From the NCBI RefSeq assembly GCF_019091135.1, contig NZ_JAGXJW010000003.1:162564-226563 (forward strand): a stretch of DNA of 64,000 nt. Direction: 5' to 3'. This DNA is from Cohnella sp. GbtcB17 (lineage in GTDB: Bacteria; Bacillota; Bacilli; Paenibacillales; Paenibacillaceae). Positions 10,401-16,025 of this stretch are shown one piece after another (the stretch's first letter is position 1; every line of letters starts with the position of its first letter). The position numbers were made by a program, and so were the translations under genes. Below the pieces are notes generated by a model. The model ran no database searches. It had not been told where the DNA came from and saw only the letters and a program-made list of their open reading frames with translations.

Positions 10401-11195
10401 GAGATCCTTTAGCAAAATATCGTAGCCCGCGGTCTGGGCGCCGCGTGAGCCGACATACGCCGCATAACGGCCGTCCTCGCTGATCTGGTAGGGACTGCCT
10501 TGTCCCGCGTATTCGGAGCCGGGTACGCGCTCCGCGACAAGCCGGATCTGCTCCGTCGTAGCATCGTACAGGAACAGATCCTCCTGCAGATTCGTATCGC
10601 CGGCCACCAGATTCGTCGCCTTCGAGCTGAACAGCACGTACGTTCCGTCCATGCTGATCATCGGCGCGTAGCTGTCGCCGTTCGCCTGTTCGCCGAGGGC
10701 GCCCAGACTGATACGTTTCGTCGCGCCGGCTGCGCGATCCCTCACGAATATATCCTGGAAGCCGTTCGTATCGCCTTCCGCCAAAGAAGCAGACGCCGAC
10801 GCGAAGGCGACATAACGGCCGTCGCCGCTCACCGAGGCTGCCCGGCTGTCGCCGCTTGCTTCGGCGCCGCTCCAGCCGACGCTGATCTTCTCAGCCTCGC
10901 GAAGCGCAAGCAACGCGGCCAAGCCGGCTTTTTCGGTCCCGTATACGGCCTCGGCAACGGTGTCCTTTTCCGGCGCATCGCCAGCCGTCTCCGGCAGCTC
11001 GCCGCTCGCGACAAGCTGCTCTATCATCGCTTGAAGCGAATGATCCAGTCCTTGTCCTCCCTCTTCAGTCGCCGACTCCGCAAATACGGACAACTGAAAG
11101 CTCGTGGCCAGCACCGCGAGCGTCAACAGCGCGGCAAGCTTTCGCCGCCATGAGGGCCGCTTCCGTCGATTCCATATTCCATTCCACCATTTCAC
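1476..11195 (-). CDS. Giant SLH-anchored surface protein with two seven-bladed propellers and FnIII modules
   Basis: 3,239 residues. The signal peptide spans about residues 1-40. A first TolB/PD40-type propeller (about 90-500) shows seven SxDGRYxAF-like blade motifs. A pair of FnIII modules follows, then a second propeller (about 700-1100), again with seven blade motifs. Next come FnIII modules, Cna-B/carboxypeptidase-regulatory-like modules (about 1380-1620), a DUF11-like segment, further FnIII modules (about 2650-2850) and a Pro-rich linker of GPTDPP/GPTEPP units (about 2860-2915). Three C-terminal SLH domains (about 3050-3235; FSDLNAHWGRADIEALA, SFDDVPADAWYAEAV, then a weaker third) should bind pyruvylated wall polymer. 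The GTG start has AGGAG 9 nt upstream. No catalytic domain was recognised; adhesion or scaffolding is an inference. The gene is preceded by a structured leader and an overlapping frame (see findings). Confidence 0.9.
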   Translation of the reverse strand: MKWWNGIWNRRKRPSWRRKLAALLTLAVLATSFQLSVFAESATEEGGQGLDHSLQAMIEQLVASGELPETAGDAPEKDTVAEAVYGTEKAGLAALLALREAEKISVGWSGAEASGDSRAASVSGDGRYVAFASASASLAEGDTNGFQDIFVRDRAAGATKRISLGALGEQANGDSYAPMISMDGTYVLFSSKATNLVAGDTNLQEDLFLYDATTEQIRLVAERVPGSEYAGQGSPYQISEDGRYAAYVGSRGAQTAGYDILLKDLRTGTVKVVAAQTYLYDNSRARISMSADARFLAFDSFQRELTLDDYGPYHENYRDIFLYDTALDELKRISRSPASESASENSQYPVISANGQFVAYQSLADNLGPADTNGKLDVYVYDRVLGTTELGSVSSDGMQAQGDAFGASLSGDGRFLSFHTNGAYEEDDTGDATDVYVRDRLTGTTKRVSLAHGGGSANGESARATLAADGRSIAFESDATNLLETADADAFSDIYVAALDGSGGSAPAWPAATVPAAEPGAAYVALSWPAVPGAAYYKVLQDGKLAGIAKEPRFAAAGLLPGSAHTYRVAAGSEDYRWSDWSDETAVRTLAEPETTPPGRGSLTATALPGAIEAAWQLPDDPDVIGARLIWRMPGQSERQSAMYPPSVAGATIPNAMNGERYEVAVAVFDGDGNRSLGDWQPVVIPQGPAIVRIDTRAEDGRAAPGEALIEDMSDDGRYTVFLSNASDLVASDANGKRDLFLYDRLGGKTQLVSRTASGAAGDGESRDASISGDGRYVVFTSNASDLTADADTNGQYDVFLYDRDTNGNGVFDEEGEASLSRISTTWDGKQADSYSYGPDISGDGSKVVFFTRATNLLPAPPDSTAYNVSYDMETGALAPIVLPNGTPLSAQELELSRDGKVAVFTAYDDLLPEDNNGDDDIYLYDTEGDMSGDTPASTLELVTDRGALGHASAERPAVDDSGRYVAFTVNRNARPYTQVYVYDRKAAGDAKYELISVVRPDSQASMLSSDADISGDGRYVAFHSDEPGLLEHDGQPQSIFIRDRTEGTTRLASRAYDQAVAPNDFASRARISGDGKWIAYDSNAANLVRGTERYRPGLYVQKALEKMPQASWPAGSALTVKASGDDFVTLSWTSATGAKAYRILGAGSPVDLDADVLEKTITGLAPGKDYLFKVEAMDEDDLWTTNGPSVPFSTPGATDLAELAVTQQGSKAVLVWGERAGGSAEIRGFRIVRRTANEPAEALATIKDPAVRTYTDETAEPGKSYIYAVLALDAGGSESPYSVERSVTLSSFVIDSFSHTLPLYFRKYAAVGDQVRLAMKAKGADAARAELSIELQDGSETTVKAELAAQPGADTFAGQAAIPAHAVRLLQIRGFAERDGESAEASSLKAPIQVGGSVRVALSGDLALPRDATLTIGSAGQRAYQTATVGEARQFTFVGLPAGDDYSLRLLSAEGADMLEEAGVPPIAVSWGEAAEVDAEPMQPASLSVQVVNPQGTGLRGVNVLVSDKSGRPLASGVTPESGQLDLGILRGMVGKTAVIRVERQDGYDEPAELAVPLASGINRQEITLSRTMNAVLEGKVYQANGSPVKGAVVTVVQGEARYTAATDGEGAYALSVPSLASYVQAAADGAFPSAPQWVSIVPGRQTVDIQVGAKLPAVVKVDLYTQSGDDAWVGPYALDWTERIHFRLQADKPIWSQSENGTMQLVAEPGEKVRICADGNEGGYSQSCAETVVGEDRRGTVELRLRDTAATVGGRLTNLPEGIDRYDYTLYEVTDEGRRRAERSGSFYNPAFSLKVKGSPAYELEVRSPDGSQSFVRRFEALAGSRVDLGALPLGAAGILAGKPGNVVWLGSGNPMAGGTTQVRATYSNSSDDQLSDAVAVLNVPADAELIPGTVIVNGAAVEPELQDGRYTVQLGTIGGGKGGSLQYKLRIAAAPKAEKMTFEPSIGYKLGGAEREETIGRAEADLTPVTMKAPGRTGRRDLTVTGTAPPGSHVALYEGGVVLGETEASPTGQWDVSVHIPGEGSTAVWRLRADAESEAGRWSSSVVGVRYDKGLPEPVSFTMRQADGRLMTLDPRGGEARFPYVFVPGMPFTLTVAFTDPQLVSDVAFLFGEQRIPASLQDGVYQAVIPVQTKGGPIGLDYTEKESMDSIDAPPPPPEEIREQLPPSFRDAVTGDISISPRQNNGTKQSASYNGTLPNPNGDARMDIHATLEEMKYTPTQADLDQAERTGIPLYGFTNSVDFSNGVLRAELTGYLPADRFGHGLDARRAIADLMAAAELNAVPMPSSGKASKGEVGALSVANAMQAVKVTVNLAMRSAAGENTWKTIDAAYSLVDGMGVNDTLADLEKLMDKIALNCRPELVPIYLDWVMNIRNKLIVAELLKAGMMVAGAVFGPATFGLSTVGLFLATNMMGKVLDASVAGSIAKLDANVNEICEIEKKPKKPLADPEWIYDPSGYAYEVTEDNRIEGVKTTVLRWDEAAKRWNVWDAGPYGQANPLYTDPQGRYAWDVPEGKWKVLYEKEGYLPAESEELVVLPPHFDVNIAMISTLPAKPIKVSAAPGGEGIELLFDRPVRIDAAESGLLAVVSADSGEEAAGEWQALEPVDANGTQASARLRFTPDEPLAIGAVYRVTAEAALQSYAGVPMGERYEAEVTVTAEDTAPPVRVEGLRAEADAERALLTWRLPRDPELAKVELRYKEQAVSGEGTTFEIPDGQSYALIEGLNESTKYVFQLRAYDAAGNYSTAEITAGTGSPGNVGPDRTPPDGIRELAAELASTGVELTWSDPEDPDLAAVRLQWTKAGQPFEGEPAEVKKGVGRYAITGLAPSTKYEIRHWTVDANGNASTAETLVIMTRNGGGGPTDPPGPTDPPGPTEPPGPTDPPGPTDPPGPTEPPGPTDPPGPGPTGPNGPTGPVGDPDADDAALGTEAASFSLFDGKLRFELPAGSAGTARKLTALRIADPAKPSDKRLRLLSDAYEWKLDNGGALAKPGRLSLTYDKAALGSGDPRKLGVYRLDQASAVWRYAGGIVDAGGGAVELATAQPGVYAVLIAEYSFSDLNAHWGRADIEALAAHGIVTGDPGGTFRPNGSVTRAEFVKLLASLIDANPSAASGSFDDVPADAWYAEAVARARAAGIVVGNGGKFRPNDSITREEMAVMLYRASVPGGAANPDTAPLSQYRDGSKVSAWAREAVAYEVESGTLRGSGGLLKPASTATRAEAAAVIARKLDALGLLIKH
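2485..2610. repeat. Seven tandem 18-bp repeats encoding the Pro-rich linker
   Basis: Seven consecutive 18-bp units of form GGCGGNTCYGTYGGGCCC on the plus strand. Read on the minus strand they encode GPTDPP or GPTEPP, giving a linker before the C-terminal wall-binding domains. The unit length is a multiple of three, so copy-number change would keep the frame. Confidence 0.95.
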
Positions 11196-11217
11196 GCGCT
11201 ATTACTCCTTCCAGCAT
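11065..11217 (-). CDS. Possible 50-codon overlapping upstream reading frame
   Basis: An ATG at 11217 has a strong ribosome-binding site (TAGGAGGG, 5 nt spacing). It opens a 50-codon frame that runs out of frame through the start and signal-peptide region of the giant gene and stops at 11065. The giant gene's own GTG lies inside it with a second AGGAG. This could be a regulatory frame controlling initiation of the giant protein, or chance. No homologue is recognised. Confidence 0.25.
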   Translation of the reverse strand: MLEGVIAREMVEWNMESTEAALMAAKACRAVDARGAGHELSVVRICGVGD

Positions 11218-11234
11218 GCTATCCCTCCTACCTT

Positions 11235-11295
11235 AATAAAAGGCCGAAATCTCAACCAGAGACGTAGAGTCATCAAGCATGGACCTCTAGCGGCC
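11235..11295 (-). promoter_or_regulatory. Candidate structured leader (three-way junction plus U-tract) before the giant gene
   Basis: On the minus strand GGCCG (11295-11291) can pair with CGGCC (11246-11242). It encloses hairpin TAGAG (11289-11285)/CTCTA (11269-11265), extendable with bulges, and hairpin TCTC (11262-11259)/GAGA (11253-11250). The closing stem is followed directly by TTTTATT and, a few bases on, by the ribosome-binding site. The layout fits a riboswitch or attenuator, but it matches no class I recognise. Confidence 0.35.
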
Positions 11296-11431
11296 AAAGA
11301 CCCGGAATTGCGGCGGGAAGGAGCAAGAGAGCGCTGTCAAAGAAGACTTTCGCAGGATCATGTCGAAAAAATCACCCTAAATACCCGTTCGATTTTAGAA
11401 AAAAACAACTAAAGTCTTACGGCTTCAAGCA

Positions 11432-11844
11432 TTATTTTTGTCTCTGATTGATTAAGGCGCCAACTTTATCGGAAAAACTGTCCCAGTCGCCTCCGTATCC
11501 CGCGCCCGGCCCCCATCCGACCGATTGGAGAGCGTCCCCCAGATCCTTCAGCTTTTTCCTGCGATCGCTGTCCAATGTCGGATTTGAAAAATCTGAAGAC
11601 GTCGCATACTTCAGAAAAAGGTTGCTCAATTTCCACAGATCGTCTTCCTGGGATTTGGTTATGATTCCGATGGCCAATTGTTATTATTTTGCTCTTCGAT
11701 CGCGGTTGCCAGTTGGACTAAATCGCCTTGCAGTCCAAAGGAGAGATTGGAATAAACGTTGGCCAGATGCCTGGATTGAAGATATCCGTAAGTAATCAAG
11801 ACAAGGTTTAATAAAATCGAAACGATCAACGCTATTTTCTTCAT
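11432..11844 (-). pseudogene. Small membrane-anchored protein, apparently split by a frameshift
   Basis: An ATG at 11844 with AAGGGG 7 nt upstream starts a 61-residue frame (MKKIALIVSILLNLVLITYG, a membrane anchor) that stops at 11659. A second frame covers 11677-11432 (81 residues) but begins only at a TTG without a ribosome-binding site and overlaps the first by 19 nt. A one-base shift around 11675-11690 would give a single protein of about 135 residues with an N-terminal anchor and a soluble C-terminal domain (SQEDDLWKLSNLFLKYA...). A disabled gene, a sequencing error or recoding are all possible; no classical slippery heptamer is visible. Function unknown. Confidence 0.5.
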
Positions 11845-11896
11845 CTGTCTACCCCTTCGCCATGGATATTCGCTTGTGTCGGTGCCCATTTTGTCA

Positions 11897-11925
11897 TTGA
11901 CATTAAACGGTCTTTTAACTATGAT
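11897..11925 (+). promoter_or_regulatory. Sigma-A promoter of the FadR-type regulator gene
   Basis: TTGACA (11897-11902), a 17-nt spacer and TATGAT (11920-11925): perfect -35 and 5/6 -10. The operator at 11928-11942 begins 2 nt after the -10 box. Confidence 0.8.
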
Positions 11926-11927
11926 TG

Positions 11928-11942
11928 ACCTGTCTGATAGGT
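11928..11942. promoter_or_regulatory. Operator, copy 1 (regulator promoter)
   Basis: ACCTGTCTGATAGGT. Its reverse complement, ACCTATCAGACAGGT, matches the operator at 12755-12769 in 14 of 15 bases. It covers the expected transcription start, so the simplest reading is autorepression by the adjacent FadR-type regulator. Confidence 0.75.
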
Positions 11943-11965
11943 GAATAGGGAAGAAGGAAAGGTTC

Positions 11966-12649
11966 ATGAAAAAAATACAGAAAATCCATCTGTATGAGCA
12001 GGTGTCTGAGGAGCTTCAAAACTATATTCAGGAAAAAGAGCTGAAAGAAGGCGACAAGCTCCCTTCGGTAGAACGATTGACGGAAATGTTCGGCGTCGGC
12101 CGCTCCTCGCTTCGCGAAGCGCTTCGTTATCTGGAAGCGAACGAAGTGGTCCGAATCGAGAACGGCAAAGGCGTTTTCGTGAGAGACATGGATACGTTCC
12201 GTTTCTCGGGCAAGATCAAAATCGAAGTGGAGCGCAATTCGCTCCTCGCGACCCTCGACGTCCGCCGCGCGCTCGAAGGCAAGGCGATCGAATTGGCCGC
12301 GAAGCGTATAACGCCGAAGCAAATCAAAGAAATCGAAGCATGCCTGAACGAGTATCGCAGGTTAAAGGAACTAGGCGTAAGCACGTCCAAAATTGATTTT
12401 ACCTTTCATCAGCTCGTCAATAAAGCGGCGGCGAATCCGATTCTGGAAAGCGTCTTAGAATCTTTTTCCGTTCTCTACAATAAATTTTTCGATATGCCGC
12501 TCGGGAATACGAAATTGTTCGATGCGACCTACCCCTTCCACTTTACGATGTTCGATGCCATCAAGGCCCACGACGTACCAGGAGCGCTGTCCGAATTCAA
12601 CAAGCTGATGGATTCCCTGGAAGAGATTATTAAAAATTACGAAACCTAA
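11966..12649 (+). CDS. FadR-family (GntR) transcriptional regulator
   Basis: 227 residues. An N-terminal winged helix (about 5-75; LPSVERLTEMFGVGRSSLRE, then the wing ENGKGVFV) is followed by an all-helical FCD effector domain (about 95-220). In the FCD domain DFTFHQLV and the later HFTMFDAI supply His residues of the type that bind metal and an organic acid ligand. AAGGAAAGG precedes the ATG. The gene lies directly upstream of a CUT1 transporter operon on the same strand, and both promoters carry the same operator just downstream of the -10 box. It therefore most likely represses itself and the transporter operon until a ligand from the imported substrate binds. The ligand is unknown. Confidence 0.9.
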   Translation: MKKIQKIHLYEQVSEELQNYIQEKELKEGDKLPSVERLTEMFGVGRSSLREALRYLEANEVVRIENGKGVFVRDMDTFRFSGKIKIEVERNSLLATLDVRRALEGKAIELAAKRITPKQIKEIEACLNEYRRLKELGVSTSKIDFTFHQLVNKAAANPILESVLESFSVLYNKFFDMPLGNTKLFDATYPFHFTMFDAIKAHDVPGALSEFNKLMDSLEEIIKNYET

Positions 12650-12722
12650 AACGGCATGAACAGGCGCGTCAGCGATCGCAAAATTTTTTGTAAGAATTAT
12701 TAACACACAGGTAACAAAAGTG

Positions 12723-12751
12723 TTGACAAAAAATAGGTCTGCACATACCAT
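12723..12751 (+). promoter_or_regulatory. Promoter of the CUT1 transporter operon
   Basis: TTGACA (12723-12728), a 17-nt spacer and TACCAT (12746-12751, 4/6). The operator at 12755-12769 follows after 3 nt, the same geometry as at the regulator's own promoter. Confidence 0.7.
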
Positions 12752-12754
12752 TAT

Positions 12755-12769
12755 ACCTATCATACAGGT
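12755..12769. promoter_or_regulatory. Operator, copy 2 (transporter promoter)
   Basis: ACCTATCATACAGGT, an interrupted dyad (ACCT-N7-AGGT) differing at one base from the reverse complement of the copy at 11928-11942. Confidence 0.75.
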
Positions 12770-12833
12770 TGATAGTTAGATAGTGAGACAGCTAGCCTGC
12801 CGGTATGATATCCATAGAGGGAGGGGAATTTAA

Positions 12834-14195
12834 ATGTCTACGCAAAACGGAATGAAAACGATTTCAAAATTGGCAGTATCGTCGGTTGCGCTCGCTCTGG
12901 TGCTGTCCGCTTGCGGCGGCAATAACAACAACAATTCGTCGGGCGCTTCGGCCGGCGCTTCGGCGGGCAGTTCTGCCGGCGGAGAAAAGGTGAAGCTTCG
13001 CATGATCGAGAGCTTGACCTCGGACACCCGCACGGCTGAGCTTCAGAAGATGATCGACGCATTCAAGAAAGCCAATTCCAATATCGATGTTGAATTGCTC
13101 TCGCCTCCGTTCGACCATGTGGACAACAAGATCCGCACGATGCTCTCCGCCAAGGAAGATATCGACATCGTCGAGGCGCGCGACCTGAACGTAGCGGAGT
13201 TCGTCAACAACGGCTACCTTGAACCGCTCAACGAGTACACGAAAAACTGGAGCGAATTCTCCACGGTAACGAAAACGGCCCTCGACGTCGGCAGCATCGG
13301 CGACAAGCTGTACTTTATCTCCAACGGCCTGTATCAGCGTCAAATGTTCTACCGCGCCGATTGGCTGAAGGACGCAGGCATCGCGGTGCCGAAGACCTAC
13401 CAGGAGCTGGTCGATGCCTCGATCAAGCTGACCGACAAGTCGAAAAACCGTTACGGCTTCTCGTTCCGCGGCGGCTCCGGCGCGAACTCCGTACCGGACA
13501 CGATGGTGCTGGCTTACAACGGCGCCAACGTTAATACGAGCGATGCCATGTTCCTGAACGACGGCAAGTCGATCTACTCTTCTCCGGAAGCCAAGCAAGC
13601 GCTCGATCTGTACCTGAAGCTCTTCAAGGAAGGCTCGCCTGCCGACTCCGTCGCCTGGGGCTTCTCCGAGCAAGTACAAGCGTTCACATCCGGCGTGACG
13701 GCCTTCCTGCTTCAGGATCCCGACGTCATCAACACGCTGAAGGACAGCATGGAAGAAGGCACCTGGGCAACGGCGCCGATGCCGACCGGTCCGAGCGGCG
13801 TCGCGCTGATCAGCGCAGGCGGCGCAGGCTGGGGTATTACTTCCTTCTCCACTAAGAAGGAAGCGGCTTGGAAGCTGATCGAATTCCTGAGCTCCAACGA
13901 ACAGAACATCGAATGGTCGAAGAGCTACGGCACGATTCCGATTCACAGCACCGCCACCCAAGACCCATACTTCAACGACGGTCCGTACAAGACGCTGCTG
14001 GATATGACGGCAGACGCCAAGACATTCGTCAACTACAAGCCTCCGTTCAACTACCCGGCGAACAGCAAGTTCGGCACGGTGTCCATGGAGACCGGTCAGC
14101 AAATGCTGCTCGGCAAGGCGACGGTAGAAGAAACGCTTGCGAAATGGGACAAGTTCTGGGTGGATGCCAAGGCAGAGCTTGGAGCGGCTAAATAA
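12834..14195 (+). CDS. CUT1-type ABC transporter substrate-binding lipoprotein
   Basis: 453 residues. A lipoprotein signal with lipobox LSAC (Cys27) precedes a low-complexity Asn/Ser/Ala/Gly linker, then a family 1 extracellular solute-binding fold (about 52-440; SALTERNATION typical features include ELQKMIDAFKKANSNI near the start and KKEAAWKLIEFLSS near the end). It is anchored outside the membrane and hands substrate to the two permeases encoded next. GGAGGGG sits 7 nt before the ATG. No ATPase gene is nearby; such systems usually borrow a shared MsmX-type ATPase. The substrate is probably a sugar or sugar conjugate, but the neighbouring PLP-lyase suggests something containing an amino acid or sulfur (inference). 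Confidence 0.9.
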   Translation: MSTQNGMKTISKLAVSSVALALVLSACGGNNNNNSSGASAGASAGSSAGGEKVKLRMIESLTSDTRTAELQKMIDAFKKANSNIDVELLSPPFDHVDNKIRTMLSAKEDIDIVEARDLNVAEFVNNGYLEPLNEYTKNWSEFSTVTKTALDVGSIGDKLYFISNGLYQRQMFYRADWLKDAGIAVPKTYQELVDASIKLTDKSKNRYGFSFRGGSGANSVPDTMVLAYNGANVNTSDAMFLNDGKSIYSSPEAKQALDLYLKLFKEGSPADSVAWGFSEQVQAFTSGVTAFLLQDPDVINTLKDSMEEGTWATAPMPTGPSGVALISAGGAGWGITSFSTKKEAAWKLIEFLSSNEQNIEWSKSYGTIPIHSTATQDPYFNDGPYKTLLDMTADAKTFVNYKPPFNYPANSKFGTVSMETGQQMLLGKATVEETLAKWDKFWVDAKAELGAAK

Positions 14196-14229
14196 GAAAC
14201 GGCCATGCATCGGTTAAACACAAGCGAAT

Positions 14230-14257
14230 ATGGCGGACAGCGCAGGCTGTCTGCCAT
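14230..14257 (+). other. Intercistronic hairpin after the binding-protein gene
   Basis: ATGGCGGACAG (14230-14240) pairs with CTGTCTGCCAT (14247-14257) around a 6-nt loop, with one G-U pair. No T-run follows, so it is more likely an RNA-stabilising or processing element that raises binding-protein mRNA over permease mRNA than a full terminator. Confidence 0.6.
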
Positions 14258-14287
14258 GTTCCCTGCATCTAAAGGCGGTGAATCCGA

Positions 14288-15163
14288 TTGAAACAGCGTA
14301 CATTTATCTGGCTTAGCCTGTTCCCCGCTTTTCTGCTGCTTGCGGTCTTTACGTTTTACCCGTTTTTGCGGGGCGTCGTTATGGCGTTCCAGCATTACGA
14401 ATTGTTTAACCTCAACGACACCTCATTCGTAGGCTTGGATAACTTCGAGGCCGCGTTCAAAGACAGCAAATTCCTCTCCGCCCTCGAGCACAGCGTCTAC
14501 TGGGTATTTTTCTCGCTCATCTTTCAATTCATCATCGGACTTGCGCTCGCGCTCATGCTCAAAAAGCAGTTCCGCGGAAGAGGCGTCTATCAGGGCTTCG
14601 TGTTCTACTCCTGGGCGCTGTCCGGATTCCTGATCGGTCTGATCTGGAAGTGGTTGTTTAACTCCCAGTACGGCGTTATCAACGACTTGCTGCTCAGAAT
14701 AGGCCTCATCGACGATCGAATCGGTTTTCTCTCCGACCCTTCCTGGGCGATGTTCTCGGTTATCGTCGCGAACGTCTGGTACGGCATCGCTTTCTTCGCC
14801 ATCATGCTGCTGGCCGCGTTGCAGCCGGTGCCCGGCGAGCAGTACGAGGCGGCGGATATCGACGGCGCGAACGCGTTCCGCAAATTTTTCAATGTTACCT
14901 TGCCTTACATCATGCCGACGATCATCGCCACGACGCTGCTGCGGGTCATCTGGATCTTCAACGATCCGGCGCTCGTCTACGGCATGACCAACGGCGGACC
15001 TGCCGGCAGCACGCACGTCCTGTCCTCCCTCTTGATGGAAAGACTGCTCGCGGGCAACTACGGCGCAGCATCCTCGATCGGCGTCATCATGCTCGTCATT
15101 CTGATGCTGTACACCGTATTTTATCTGTTCGTGACGAAGTCCGAGAAAGTGGGTGACTTCTGA
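14288..15163 (+). CDS. CUT1 ABC transporter permease, MalF/UgpA type
   Basis: 291 residues with six predicted membrane segments. The EAA loop that contacts the ATPase is visible as EQYEAADIDGANAFRKF followed by TLPYIMP. The start is a TTG, with AAAGGCGGTG upstream at normal spacing. The stop codon overlaps the ATG of the next permease by one base (TGATG), so the two are translationally coupled. It forms the channel together with the next gene product and is served by the preceding binding protein. Confidence 0.9.
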   Translation: MKQRTFIWLSLFPAFLLLAVFTFYPFLRGVVMAFQHYELFNLNDTSFVGLDNFEAAFKDSKFLSALEHSVYWVFFSLIFQFIIGLALALMLKKQFRGRGVYQGFVFYSWALSGFLIGLIWKWLFNSQYGVINDLLLRIGLIDDRIGFLSDPSWAMFSVIVANVWYGIAFFAIMLLAALQPVPGEQYEAADIDGANAFRKFFNVTLPYIMPTIIATTLLRVIWIFNDPALVYGMTNGGPAGSTHVLSSLLMERLLAGNYGAASSIGVIMLVILMLYTVFYLFVTKSEKVGDF

Positions 15164-15993
15164 TGGCCGCCAAAGCGACGCTTAAAGGCTTAAAAGTTTT
15201 GTATCTGACGCTCCACCTGGTCGTGATGGTGTTCCCGCTGTACTGGATCGTGATCACGGCGTTCAAGCCGAAGGGCGATATCTTCAAGCTGCCGATTTCG
15301 TACTGGCCGAGTCATTTTTCCTTGAGCAATTTCGACCGCATCTTTACGGTATCCAAGTTTCACGTATATATCATGAACAGCTTGATCGTATCCATCGTGT
15401 CCGCCGTCGCCGTCATTATCATCTCGATCTTGTGCGCGTACGTCATGGCGCGATTCACGTTCCGCGGTCACAAGCAGATCATGCTCGCCTTTTTCCTCAC
15501 GCAGATGCTGCCGGGCTTCGTATCGCTGGCGCCGCTGTACCTGATGATGTCGAACATGGGGCTGACGAACACCCGACTGTCGCTCATCCTGCTGTACACG
15601 ACCGGCTCCATCGCCTTTTCGACCATTATGCTCCGGGGCTTCTTCCAGCGCATACCGGCCAGTCTCGAGGAAGCGGCGATGATCGACGGCTGCTCGCGGA
15701 TTACGTCGCTGTTCCGCATCATCATCCCGGTCATGCTGCCGGGCATCGCTTCGACATTTATTTTTGCCTTCGTTCAGAATTGGAACGAATTGTTCCAGGC
15801 GGTCATGTTTATCGATACGAATTCGCTTAAGACGCTTCCCGTCGGGATGAACTCCTTCGTCTTGAAGTTCGATATCGATTGGGGATCCATGTCGGCCGGA
15901 ACCGTTATCTCCGTCATCCCTACGATCATCATGTTTGCCTTCGCCCAACGGTACATCGTTGAAGGCCTGACGCAAGGGGCAGAGAAAGGCTGA
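15163..15993 (+). CDS. CUT1 ABC transporter permease, MalG/UgpE type
   Basis: 276 residues with six membrane segments. The EAA loop reads ASLEEAAMIDGCSRITSLF followed by IIPVMLP. The C-terminal GLTQGAEKG ending is typical of MalG-type subunits. It overlaps the previous permease by one base and completes the transporter. The PLP-dependent lyase gene follows 32 nt downstream on the same strand, probably in the same transcript. Confidence 0.9.
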   Translation: MAAKATLKGLKVLYLTLHLVVMVFPLYWIVITAFKPKGDIFKLPISYWPSHFSLSNFDRIFTVSKFHVYIMNSLIVSIVSAVAVIIISILCAYVMARFTFRGHKQIMLAFFLTQMLPGFVSLAPLYLMMSNMGLTNTRLSLILLYTTGSIAFSTIMLRGFFQRIPASLEEAAMIDGCSRITSLFRIIIPVMLPGIASTFIFAFVQNWNELFQAVMFIDTNSLKTLPVGMNSFVLKFDIDWGSMSAGTVISVIPTIIMFAFAQRYIVEGLTQGAEKG

Positions 15994-16025
15994 GCAAGTT
16001 TCTTGCGGGATAGGAGCAGGTAATC

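Noticed and set aside
11235-11295. Leader considered as a cyclic-di-GMP-I riboswitch
   Set aside because: The conserved GGCAAACC-type and tetraloop-receptor elements of that class are not found; only the general three-way junction shape is present.
12864-14210. 448-codon minus-strand frame opposite the binding-protein gene
   Set aside because: The opposite strand encodes a clear lipoprotein with lipobox and ribosome-binding site; this frame has no recognisable feature.
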